13,669 nucleotides of DNA. Source: an uncultured Prevotella sp. (GTDB lineage: Bacteria; Bacteroidota; Bacteroidia; Bacteroidales; Bacteroidaceae). The stretch lies in contig CAKQDG010000060.1 of the NCBI GenBank assembly GCA_934219025.1, positions 1 to 13,669 of the forward strand, in the 5' to 3' direction. Position numbers and translations under genes: made by a program. This document shows positions 1-6,681 of the stretch, in pieces. Position 1 is the stretch's first letter. Each line of letters starts with the position of its first letter. Below the pieces are notes generated by a model. The model did no database searches. It was not told where the DNA came from and saw nothing but the letters and a program-made list of their open reading frames with translations.

Positions 1-67
1 CTTCGTCGGCATTATCCGCATCAGGTTCTATGGGTATAATCTCAGCTGAGTCACTCAGCACCCCGTG
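1..67 (-). promoter_or_regulatory. TPP (thiamin pyrophosphate) riboswitch, cut by the window edge
   Basis: Read on the minus strand, this stretch carries the conserved TPP (THI-box) blocks in order: GGGGTGC, then GCTGAGA, then ACCC, then GAACCTGATGCGGATAATGCC and the GACGAAG end. These are the pyrimidine- and pyrophosphate-sensing arms of the aptamer. The aptamer lies about 10 nt after the predicted minus-strand transcription start, so it controls a gene to the left of the window, presumably for thiamin synthesis or uptake. The 3' strand of the closing P1 helix and the expression platform lie outside, so whether control is by termination or by translation cannot be seen. Confidence 0.93.
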
Positions 68-81
68 ATAGTTCTCGGGTG

Positions 82-113
82 CAAAGGAACAAATAATTTT
101 CAAACTGAGCAAA
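82..113 (-). promoter_or_regulatory. Bacteroidota-type promoter driving the TPP riboswitch transcript
   Basis: On the minus strand a TTTG (plus-strand positions 110-113) is followed after exactly 20 bp by TTCCTTTG (82-89). This fits the Bacteroidota primary sigma consensus TTTG-N19-21-TAnnTTTG with one mismatch in the -7 element. The start of transcription would be near position 75, immediately before the aptamer. That order of promoter then riboswitch supports both calls. Confidence 0.65.
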
Positions 114-160
114 TTTTTCTTTTGTATTATCCGAAATAAATTGTGTAATTCCAGAATGAG

Positions 161-176
161 GCAATATTTTTATTGC
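161..176. repeat. Small inverted repeat between the divergent thi promoters
   Basis: GCAATA, four T residues, then TATTGC form a perfect 6-bp inverted repeat. It lies between the leftward riboswitch promoter and the rightward thiDE promoter, just upstream of where the rightward -33 element should be. It could be an operator or simply chance in AT-rich DNA. No regulator is identified. Confidence 0.3.
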
Positions 177-204
177 GGCAGTGTTATAATCCGGGTAATT
201 TTTC

Positions 205-212
205 TAAATTTG
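205..212 (+). promoter_or_regulatory. -7 element of the thiDE-tenI promoter
   Basis: TAAATTTG matches the Bacteroidota -7 consensus TAnnTTTG exactly, 89 bp before the thiDE start codon. The expected -33 TTTG is not clear: the bases at the right spacing read GTGT. The promoter is therefore half supported. The leader that would follow (about 219-300) contains none of the conserved TPP-riboswitch 5' blocks. Confidence 0.5.
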
Positions 213-300
213 CAAAAGATAATGCAAGTAGAAGGCAATTAAAGTGAAAACCCCAGCTTAGTATTTTTGCCGGGATTCCACTTATTTAAAAGAAAAAGCA

Positions 301-1776
301 ATGAGATATATTACAGCCCTTACGATAGCAGGCTCCGACAGTTGCGGCGGCGCCGGCATCCAGGCAGACATAAAAACGATGACGGCACTCGGAGTGTATG
401 CGGCATCTGTCATTACGTCAGTAACATCACAAAACACAAAGGGGGTTTATGGCGTGGAGTCAATACGGAAGGATGCCGTGGAGAGCCAGTTGGATGCCGT
501 ATTCCAGGATATGGTTGTCGATGCCGTGAAAATAGGTATGCTTGGAGGGGCAGACGTGATGAAGACCGTGGCTGCCAGTATTGAGAAATACAAGCCAGAG
601 AACATAGTGCTCGACCCCGTAATGGTGTCAACAAGCGGTCATGCCCTTATGGACGAGGACGCCGTGTCGGTGCTGATAGACTATTTGCTGCCGCTGGCAA
701 CACTTGTTACTCCAAACATTCCGGAAGCCGAACGCTTGTCGGGAATAAAGATTTGTGGCGAGGAAGACTTTGACCGCGCGGCACAGGCCATAACCCGACT
801 CGGCTGTAGTGCCGTTCTCATAAAGGGCGGACACCTTGAGGGCTGCGAGAAGGTGGACCGACTTTATATAGGCGGAGAACTGAAGGCATCATTCCATAGC
901 GATTCGGTGGATACACGCAACACCCATGGCACCGGTTGCACCCTGTCTTCGGCGATAGCCTCGCTGCTTGCCAGGGGCGAAACGATGGAGAGAGCCGTGG
1001 GACATGCCGTGAAATACCTGCATGGGGCAATATGCAACGGACAGGATATAAACCAAGGCAGCGGACACGGACCGGTGTGCCACAATTTTATGTATAAAAG
1101 CTCCGACGACCATCATGCCGTAAAGCCTCTTGGCGGTGTAACCCTGCAATTTATAAGCCACAGTAATGACCGCCATTCTTATGCCGACGGCATAGAACTT
1201 GCACTGAAAGGCGGTTGCCGATGGGTGCAGTTGCGCATGAAAGACGCCTCGGACGAGGAATTCATTGCCACGGCAGAGAAGGTGAGAAGAATGTGCTCGG
1301 AGTATAATGCCACGTTTATCATAGACGACAGGGTGAAGCTGGTGAAGACAGTGGGTGCCGATGGCGTGCATCTTGGAAAGAACGATATGCCCGTTGATGA
1401 GGCTCGCAAGATTCTCGGCAGTGAATATATAATAGGTGGAACGGCAAACACGATAGACGATGTGGAGCGCCTATATCTTTCCGGTGCCGACTATATCGGC
1501 TGCGGTCCGTTCCGCTTTACAACTACAAAGAAAAAGCTCTCGCCGATGCTTGGCACAGAGGGCTACAGGGAAATCACAGACGGTATGCGCCAACGGGGAA
1601 TAGCCTTGCCGATAGTGGCGATAGGAGGAATTCTGCCGCAGGATGTACATAGCATAATGAGTACGGGAGTAAGCGGAATAGCCGTTAGCGGAGCCGTGCT
1701 GAATGCCGAGGATCCGGCAGAAAAGATGAGAGAGTTCATGAAACTTGTAGTTCCGGAAACAGTGAAGCTCTTATGA
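301..1776 (+). CDS. thiDE: Bifunctional hydroxymethylpyrimidine (phosphate) kinase / thiamin phosphate synthase (ThiD-ThiE fusion)
   Basis: A 491-residue fusion of two thiamin enzymes. Residues 1-260 are ThiD, a ribokinase-fold kinase that phosphorylates HMP and HMP-P to HMP-PP. Visible marks are the N-terminal [16 protein letters not shown], the [11 protein letters not shown] block (104-114) and HGTGC (209-213), whose Cys213 is at the known catalytic position. After a linker (about 260-280), residues 280-490 are ThiE, a TIM barrel that joins HMP-PP to the thiazole phosphate to give thiamin phosphate. Here QLRMK (310-314), IIDDR (340-344), [11 protein letters not shown] (352-362), GPF...TTTKK (402-411) and VAIGGI (439-444) are the substrate- and Mg-binding blocks. 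Both halves look intact and full length. The fusion would pair consecutive steps of one pathway. The ATG at 301 puts the kinase motif at the usual distance from the N-terminus. The end overlaps the next gene by 4 bp. Confidence 0.95.
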   Translation: MRYITALTIAGSDSCGGAGIQADIKTMTALGVYAASVITSVTSQNTKGVYGVESIRKDAVESQLDAVFQDMVVDAVKIGMLGGADVMKTVAASIEKYKPENIVLDPVMVSTSGHALMDEDAVSVLIDYLLPLATLVTPNIPEAERLSGIKICGEEDFDRAAQAITRLGCSAVLIKGGHLEGCEKVDRLYIGGELKASFHSDSVDTRNTHGTGCTLSSAIASLLARGETMERAVGHAVKYLHGAICNGQDINQGSGHGPVCHNFMYKSSDDHHAVKPLGGVTLQFISHSNDRHSYADGIELALKGGCRWVQLRMKDASDEEFIATAEKVRRMCSEYNATFIIDDRVKLVKTVGADGVHLGKNDMPVDEARKILGSEYIIGGTANTIDDVERLYLSGADYIGCGPFRFTTTKKKLSPMLGTEGYREITDGMRQRGIALPIVAIGGILPQDVHSIMSTGVSGIAVSGAVLNAEDPAEKMREFMKLVVPETVKLL

Positions 1777-2363
1777 AATGGATAGTAGTAACCGCTCCGG
1801 AATTTATAGAAGGAGAGGCAGAGTTCATCGACAGACTGTTTGTGCACGGACTGGACGTCCTGCATTTCAGAAAACCCGGTTCTGATATAACCGGCTGTAG
1901 GCGCTTGCTTGACAGGATAGACAAAAAGTGGCGGGCGCAGATTGTAGTTCACGACCATTTCGCCCTTTGTAGAGAATATCGGCTCCGGGGTGTACACCTT
2001 AATGGCAGAAATCCACAGCCGCCTTTGGGACACGAGGGCACAGTGTCGCGCTCGTGTCATAGTTTGGAGGAAATAGCGAAATACAAGGCATCGTGTAATT
2101 ACACGACGCTCAGTCCGATATTCAACAGCATTTCCAAACAAGGCTACATTTCGCCGTTCACTGCGCAGCAACTACTCTCGGCAAGGGCTAACGGCTTGAT
2201 AGACAACAAGGTGATAGCCCTCGGAGGCATCACCTTGCAGAATATCCCCCAAGTCAGGGAATATGGCTTTGGCGGCGCAGCCATCCTGGGCGATGTGTGG
2301 CAGAGGATGGCAGACAAGGGTGTGGATGAATATCTTGACCATATGCGCTCGGCACTGGAATGA
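1773..2363 (+). CDS. TenI/ThiE-family protein, probable thiazole tautomerase
   Basis: A 196-residue protein of the ThiE/TenI TIM-barrel family, second in the thi unit. Its ATG overlaps the thiDE stop as ATGA, which suggests translational coupling. Family marks are VLHFRKPG (29-36), VVHDHF (58-63), GVHLNGRN (73-80), SRSCHSLEE (92-100), LSPIFNSISKQG (113-124) and ALGGI (149-153). Two points argue against a second thiamin phosphate synthase. The Asp closing the ThiE GVHLGQED motif, a Mg ligand, is replaced by Asn80. The SRSCHSLEE block closely matches the RSVHSLEE of Bacillus subtilis TenI, whose His is the active-site residue of the thiazole tautomerase; His96 aligns with it. TenI aromatises the product of ThiG, the thiazole synthase. 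The preceding fusion already supplies a ThiE, so a separate role makes sense. Automatic annotation would probably call it thiE. Family membership is near certain; the tautomerase role is an inference. Confidence 0.85.
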   Translation: MKWIVVTAPEFIEGEAEFIDRLFVHGLDVLHFRKPGSDITGCRRLLDRIDKKWRAQIVVHDHFALCREYRLRGVHLNGRNPQPPLGHEGTVSRSCHSLEEIAKYKASCNYTTLSPIFNSISKQGYISPFTAQQLLSARANGLIDNKVIALGGITLQNIPQVREYGFGGAAILGDVWQRMADKGVDEYLDHMRSALE

Positions 2364-2375
2364 ATCAATTATTCA

Positions 2376-2434
2376 TGCAGCATAGGTATACCGCCAGTGA
2401 AGCATAGTTTCACGGGGAGTATACCTATGCTGCA
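2376..2434. repeat. Long perfect inverted repeat / extended hairpin
   Basis: TGCAGCATAGGTATAC (2376-2391) is repeated exactly in inverse as GTATACCTATGCTGCA (2419-2434). The 27-bp interior holds a second stem, GTGAA (2397-2401) with TTCAC (2409-2413). As RNA this would fold into a two-tier hairpin only 12 nt after the tenI-like stop. It is not followed by a T tract, so it is not a classical intrinsic terminator. It may stabilise the 3' end of the thi mRNA, end it by another route, or be one copy of a dispersed palindromic element. Confidence 0.8.
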
Positions 2435-2438
2435 CTTT

Positions 2439-2470
2439 CGGTACCAAACCGCTTTGAAAATCTGGTACCG
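2439..2470. repeat. Second inverted repeat, CGGTACCA/TGGTACCG
   Basis: CGGTACCA (2439-2446) and TGGTACCG (2463-2470) are exact inverse copies separated by 16 bp. The pair starts 4 bp after the longer repeat ends, so the two look like parts of one composite element. No T tract follows. Confidence 0.65.
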
Positions 2471-2604
2471 CCATACAGAAACAAAAATAAAAACATTTTG
2501 CCGCTCCACGGCGGCAACCCGTGAACACACCGATTTGCCATATCCGGCATACAAAAAAAACTAAAAAATCAGGCACGTTAATGCAAAATTCGGTTTTTTA
2601 TTCG

Positions 2605-2612
2605 TAACTTTA
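2605..2612 (+). promoter_or_regulatory. Possible -7 element for the recJ-recQ unit
   Basis: TAACTTTA differs from TAnnTTTG only in its last base. It lies 131 bp before the recJ start, downstream of the structured repeats. No TTTG sits at the expected 19-21 bp upstream. It is the best candidate in this gap but remains weak. Confidence 0.35.
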
Positions 2613-2742
2613 CACGCTCTTTAACCTGTACGCCCAAAGAAACCAGGCAGAAAAACATGACAAGGAGGGAGAATAGCCCGGCAAACAGCGTATGCACAAA
2701 CGGTCAAGGAGGCACCACGTGGAAAAATAAAAAACAATATAA

Positions 2743-4461
2743 ATGCATTTTAAATGGAAATACGAACCACCTACACCAGAACAGAAAAAAGATGCGGATA
2801 AACTGATAGAAAAACTTAATATCAGTGCGTCGCTCGCACTGATAATGGCAAAACGCGGGATAAATGCGGAAGATGCAAAAAAATACTTCCACCCGCAACT
2901 GGGCGATCTGCTCGATCCCTTCCTGATGAAAGACATGGACAGGGCAGTGGAACGCCTGAACAAAGCCATGGGGCGCAAGGAGCGCATCATGGTGTATGGT
3001 GACTACGACGTAGACGGATGCACGGCAGTGGCATTGGTCTACAAATTCTTGCAGCAATATTACTCCAACATCGACTACTACATCCCAGATCGCTACGACG
3101 AGGGATATGGAGTGAGCCGAAAGGGGATGGAATACGCCCAGACGACAGGAGTGAAACTCATCATCATCCTTGACTGCGGAATAAAGGCAATACGCGAAAT
3201 AGAATATGCCAAGAGTATAGGCATAGACTTTATCATCTGCGACCACCACGTGCCAGACGACGTGATGCCGCCGGCAGCTGCAATTCTAAATCCTAAACGC
3301 CCCGACGACAGCTATCCTTTCAAGCATCTTTGCGGATGCGGCGTGGGCTTCAAGCTGATGCAGGCTTTTGCCAAAAACAACGGTATTCCGTTTGCAAGGC
3401 TTATCCCGCTGCTTGACTTGTGTGCCGTGAGCATCGCTGCCGACATCGTGCCCGTGACGGGCGAAAACAGAATCCTGGCATACCACGGACTGAAACAGCT
3501 GAACCAAAATCCGAACATCGGACTGAAAGCCATAATCGACATCTGCGGACTGAACGGCAGAACTTTGTCGATGAGCGATATCGTGTTTAAAATCGGACCG
3601 CGCATCAATGCCTCCGGCAGAATGGAAAACGGAAGGGAAAGCGTGGACCTGCTCGTGGAAAAGGATTTTGCCGTGGCCCTGAACGAGGCAAAACACATAA
3701 ACGAATACAACGAACAGCGCAAGGACATCGACAAGCAGATGACCGAGGAAGCCAACGTGATAGTGGAACGCCTTGAAAGCCAACAGAAACATTCGAGTAT
3801 CGTGCTCTACGACGAAAACTGGAAAAAAGGGGTGATAGGCATCGTGGCTTCAAGGCTCACCGAGATTTATGTCAGACCTACCGTAGTGCTTACACGCGAC
3901 GGCGACCTTGCCACGGGTTCGGCACGCAGCGTGGCTGGCTTCGACATCTATTCTGCAATCAAGAGCTGCCGCGACTTGCTCATGAATTTCGGCGGACACA
4001 CTTATGCCGCCGGACTCACCCTGAAATGGGAAGACGTGAAGGAATTCAGAAAGAGATTCCAAAAATATGTAGACGAACACATATTGCCGGAACATACCGA
4101 AGCTACGCTCAATATCGACGCCGTGATAGATTTCAAGGACATAACAAAGAAAATGCACGGCGAACTGAAAAAGTTCGGACCTTTCGGACCGGGAAACCCC
4201 AAGCCGATATTCTGCACGAAAGACGTGTATGACTTCGGAACGAGCAAGGTGGTGGGCAGGGAGCAGGAACACATCAAACTGGAGTTGGTGGACTCGAAGT
4301 CGAACAACGTGATGAACGGAATAGCTTTCGGACAGAGTGCTTCTGCACGCTACATAAAATCAAAACGCAGCTTCGACATAGCATACACCATAGAAGACAA
4401 CATCTTCAAACACAACGACGTGCAACTGCAAATAGAAGACATCAGACCCACAGAAAACTGA
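2743..4461 (+). CDS. recJ: Single-stranded-DNA-specific 5'-3' exonuclease RecJ
   Basis: A 572-residue RecJ of normal length. RecJ degrades single-stranded DNA from the 5' end in RecF-pathway recombination, replication-fork repair and mismatch/base-excision repair. It belongs to the DHH phosphoesterase superfamily. The metal-binding motifs are all present: GDYDVDG (86-92), DCG (144-146), DHH (167-169) and GPRINASGRM (285-294). The DHHA1 half shows GVIGIVASRL (363-372), SARSVAGFDI (393-402) and NFGGHTYAAGL (415-425). The C-terminal OB-like region begins around 450 with the characteristic FGPGNPKPIF (481-490). The ATG at 2743 puts the first motif at the usual distance; no upstream in-frame alternative is better. 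The protein should be active. recQ follows after 37 bp on the same strand, so the two are probably co-transcribed. Confidence 0.96.
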   Translation: MHFKWKYEPPTPEQKKDADKLIEKLNISASLALIMAKRGINAEDAKKYFHPQLGDLLDPFLMKDMDRAVERLNKAMGRKERIMVYGDYDVDGCTAVALVYKFLQQYYSNIDYYIPDRYDEGYGVSRKGMEYAQTTGVKLIIILDCGIKAIREIEYAKSIGIDFIICDHHVPDDVMPPAAAILNPKRPDDSYPFKHLCGCGVGFKLMQAFAKNNGIPFARLIPLLDLCAVSIAADIVPVTGENRILAYHGLKQLNQNPNIGLKAIIDICGLNGRTLSMSDIVFKIGPRINASGRMENGRESVDLLVEKDFAVALNEAKHINEYNEQRKDIDKQMTEEANVIVERLESQQKHSSIVLYDENWKKGVIGIVASRLTEIYVRPTVVLTRDGDLATGSARSVAGFDIYSAIKSCRDLLMNFGGHTYAAGLTLKWEDVKEFRKRFQKYVDEHILPEHTEATLNIDAVIDFKDITKKMHGELKKFGPFGPGNPKPIFCTKDVYDFGTSKVVGREQEHIKLELVDSKSNNVMNGIAFGQSASARYIKSKRSFDIAYTIEDNIFKHNDVQLQIEDIRPTEN

Positions 4462-4498
4462 TATCCGGTTTGCATAAAAAGAAATACAACATAACGGA

Positions 4499-6406
4499 AT
4501 GTCGGCAGAAGACAGATACTTGGAAATTCTGAAAGAGTATTGGGGATATCCAGACTTTAGAGGAATTCAAAGGGAAATCATAAAAAGCATAAGCGAAGGA
4601 AAAGACACCCTCGGACTGATGCCCACGGGAGGCGGAAAGTCTATCACGTTTCAAGTGCCCGCCATCGCCATGAAAGGCGTGTGCATAGTCGTTACGCCAC
4701 TTATCGCCCTGATGAAAGACCAGGTGGAACATCTGCGCCAGAAAGGGGTAAAGGCCTATGCCATATACGGCAGCATGCAAAGAGGCGAAATAGTGAAAAT
4801 CCTCGACAATGCCGTGCTCGGCGGAGTCTCGCTGCTGTATGTCTCGCCCGAAAGACTGTCGTCTGAATTCTTCTTGGTAAAGCTTAGGCACATGAACGTG
4901 AGCTTCATCACCGTAGACGAAGCTCATTGCATCAGTCAATGGGGATATGATTTCCGGCCATCATATCTGGCAATATCCGATATAAGGAAAATAAAACCAA
5001 ACGCACCGATCCTTGCACTCACGGCAACTGCCACGCCTGCCACAATGGACGACATTCAGGACAAGTTGGGCTTCAAGCAAAAAAACGTGTTCCGGATGAG
5101 CTTCGAGCGCAAGAACCTTGCATATATCGTGAGGCAGGCCGAAGACAAGATGGAACAGACGGTGCATATACTGCAGTCGGTGGAAGGCAGCGCCATTGTA
5201 TACGTGTACAGCAGGCAAAAGACAAAGGAGGTGGCGGAGTATCTCTCAAAGAGCGGAATCAGTGCCACGTTTTATCATGCCGGTCTTGACCACAACCTGA
5301 GGGATGAACGGCAAGACATGTGGCAAGCAGACAAAGTGAAAGTGATGGTAGCCACGAATGCCTTCGGAATGGGAATAGACAAACCCGACGTGAGAGTGGT
5401 GATTCATATAGACTGTCCGGATTCCGTTGAGGCCTATTTCCAGGAAGCCGGACGAGCCGGAAGAGACGGGAAAAAGGCTTATGCCGTGATGCTATACAAC
5501 GAGCGCGACCGTGTTGTTTTGCACAATAGGGTTGCCGACAACTTTCCTGACCTTGACTATATAAAAAAGGTGTATGAGCATATCGCCTATTACTTCCAAC
5601 TTGGCGTTGGCAGCGGATATAACCATACGTTTGAATTCAATGTGGAAAAATTCTGTATGTTCTTCAAGCATTTTCCAGTAAGGCTTGAAGCGGCACTGCA
5701 CATACTCGAAAAGGCAGGATATATAGAATACAATGAGGAAGGAAACAACCGTACACGGATGAAGTTTCTTATCGACAGAGACGAACTGTATAAACTCCGC
5801 GAACTGTCGGAACAGCAAAACGCCGTGATAATAACTACGCTGAGATGCTACAGCGGCTTGTTTTCAGACTATGTGTTCATCGACGAGGCGCTCGTTGCAA
5901 GTGTGATGGGAATCGACGAACACGAAGTGTATATGGCATTCAAGGAACTTAGTCGCAGAAACATTATAAGTTTCATACCCAAAAGGGATGTTCCGCGTAT
6001 AAAATATACGCAAAACCGAGTTGAGGAAAATGAACTCGTGATACCGCAAAATGTTTATGAACAACGCAAAAAACTCTATAAACAAAGAATAGAGGCGGTG
6101 ATAAACTATGCCGAAAACGACAATATATGCCGTAGCAGGCAACTCCTAAGATATTTCGGAGAGAAAAACTCGCATGATTGCGGACAATGCGACGTTTGCA
6201 TAGCAAACAGAAAAGCATCCAAGGAGGATAAAGAGGAACTGCGGCAAATCAGAGAGGAAATCAAACAGATGCTTGCCGACAGGAAAAGTCATAATATAAC
6301 CGAACTGTATTCCTTGAAGCATGAAACATACAAGGTGGATAGCGTTGTTATGAACATGGCATACGATGAGGAAATCTTCAACGACAACGGAAAAATAACC
6401 TTATGA
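4499..6406 (+). CDS. recQ: RecQ-family ATP-dependent 3'-5' DNA helicase, no HRDC domain
   Basis: A 635-residue superfamily 2 helicase that unwinds DNA 3' to 5'; with RecJ it can resect DNA ends for recombination. Motifs in order: Q motif region around 17-24, Walker A MPTGGGKS (41-48), VDEAHCISQWG (139-149) with the RecQ aromatic-rich loop, LTATAT (174-179), VYSRQK (236-241), VATNAFGMGIDKPDVR (284-299) and QEAGRAGRDG (315-324). After the core come about 220 residues that look largely helical with winged-helix character (about 350-530). Only then comes the zinc site: Cys544, Cys561, Cys564, Cys567 in a YFGE...CGQCDVC context. In E. coli RecQ this zinc domain directly follows the helicase core and precedes the winged helix. 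The last 65 residues are charged and do not look like an HRDC domain. No frameshift or missing motif is seen, so this is probably a lineage-specific layout. It is likely in an operon with recJ. Confidence 0.93.
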   Translation: MSAEDRYLEILKEYWGYPDFRGIQREIIKSISEGKDTLGLMPTGGGKSITFQVPAIAMKGVCIVVTPLIALMKDQVEHLRQKGVKAYAIYGSMQRGEIVKILDNAVLGGVSLLYVSPERLSSEFFLVKLRHMNVSFITVDEAHCISQWGYDFRPSYLAISDIRKIKPNAPILALTATATPATMDDIQDKLGFKQKNVFRMSFERKNLAYIVRQAEDKMEQTVHILQSVEGSAIVYVYSRQKTKEVAEYLSKSGISATFYHAGLDHNLRDERQDMWQADKVKVMVATNAFGMGIDKPDVRVVIHIDCPDSVEAYFQEAGRAGRDGKKAYAVMLYNERDRVVLHNRVADNFPDLDYIKKVYEHIAYYFQLGVGSGYNHTFEFNVEKFCMFFKHFPVRLEAALHILEKAGYIEYNEEGNNRTRMKFLIDRDELYKLRELSEQQNAVIITTLRCYSGLFSDYVFIDEALVASVMGIDEHEVYMAFKELSRRNIISFIPKRDVPRIKYTQNRVEENELVIPQNVYEQRKKLYKQRIEAVINYAENDNICRSRQLLRYFGEKNSHDCGQCDVCIANRKASKEDKEELRQIREEIKQMLADRKSHNITELYSLKHETYKVDSVVMNMAYDEEIFNDNGKITL

Positions 6407-6434
6407 TTTGCATGTGATTGACAAAAGTTTATTG

Positions 6435-6462
6435 CACATTATCAACCATAATGTGTTATTTT
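6435..6462 (+). terminator. Probable weak intrinsic terminator after recQ
   Basis: CACATTAT (6435-6442), loop CAACC, ATAATGTG (6448-6455), then TTATTTTG. The 8-bp stem is perfect but AT-rich and the T tract is interrupted. It lies about 30 bp after the recQ stop and before the ilv promoter, where a terminator is expected. Confidence 0.5.
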
Positions 6463-6495
6463 GCTTTCATATTATTATTATATTTGCGGGTTTTT

Positions 6496-6509
6496 GTTTA
6501 AATTTAAAC
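6496..6509. promoter_or_regulatory. 14-bp perfect palindrome, candidate operator upstream of the ilvD promoter
   Basis: GTTTAAATTTAAAC reads identically on both strands. It lies about 26 bp upstream of the proposed -33 element and 51 bp upstream of the -7 element of ilvD, a plausible site for a dimeric regulator. It is all A/T apart from the end bases, so chance or bent DNA is also possible. No matching regulator gene is in the window. Confidence 0.35.
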
Positions 6510-6534
6510 TCAAAGGCAAAATAAACCTTTCAAA

Positions 6535-6567
6535 TTGTTTCTTTTTGCAGAAAAACAACTACCTTTG
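6535..6567 (+). promoter_or_regulatory. Bacteroidota-type promoter of the ilv operon
   Basis: TACCTTTG (6560-6567) matches the -7 consensus exactly. A TTG (6535-6537) lies 22 bp upstream as the -33 element, slightly longer than the usual 19-21. Transcription would start near 6574 and leave a leader of about 108 nt before ilvD. The leader begins with a small hairpin (CACTTT 6573-6578 with AAAGTG 6584-6589). Confidence 0.7.
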
Positions 6568-6590
6568 TACACCACTTTCAAGTAAAGTGC

Positions 6591-6635
6591 ATGATGATTT
6601 GCTTATGACATCAGGTTATATGCAAGATATATAAT
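6591..6635 (+). other. Two overlapping micro-ORFs in the ilvD leader
   Basis: Directly after the leader hairpin, ATG at 6591 opens a 5-codon frame (MMICL, stop ending 6608). It overlaps by ATGA a 9-codon frame from 6606 (MTSGYMQDI, stop ending 6635). The first contains Ile and Leu codons, products of the pathway. They could be attenuator leader peptides, but no good terminator/antiterminator pair is evident between them and ilvD at 6682. Such short ORFs also arise by chance. Confidence 0.2.
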
Positions 6636-6681
6636 AGGTGTAGTTTTTTTACTGCCTGGAATAATTAATAAAAGAAACGAT

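Larger units (their letters stand above)
2364..2742. other. Gene-free, structure-rich intergenic region between tenI-like gene and recJ
   Basis: These 379 bp hold no convincing gene. From left to right they contain a perfect 16-bp inverted repeat with a nested smaller stem (2376-2434), an 8-bp inverted repeat (2439-2470), a 7-bp hairpin around TTGCCGC/GCGGCAA (2498-2517) overlapping an alternative CACGG/CCGTG pairing (2507-2523), and a near-consensus -7 element (2605-2612). The part from about 2625 to 2742 shows nothing recognisable and is presumably the recJ leader. Short minus-strand reading frames cross the repeats but resemble no known protein and look like by-products of the palindromes. 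Confidence 0.7.

Noticed and set aside
215..236. Sequence GATAATGC...GAAGG in the thiDE leader that resembles the 3' part of a TPP riboswitch
   Set aside because: The essential 5' blocks (GGGGTGC, CTGAGA, ACCC) and the CCTGAT segment are absent, and the match lies at or after the predicted transcription start. It is probably chance or at most a relic.
889..1371. 160-residue minus-strand reading frame inside thiDE
   Set aside because: It lies wholly antisense to well-conserved ThiD and ThiE motifs and shows no recognisable domain; the same holds for the other antisense frames over recJ, ilvD and ilvB.
2369..2554. Minus-strand reading frames (61-67 residues) across the inverted repeats
   Set aside because: They come from the palindromic sequence, match no family I know, have no promoter or leader, and two overlapping frames are equally open.
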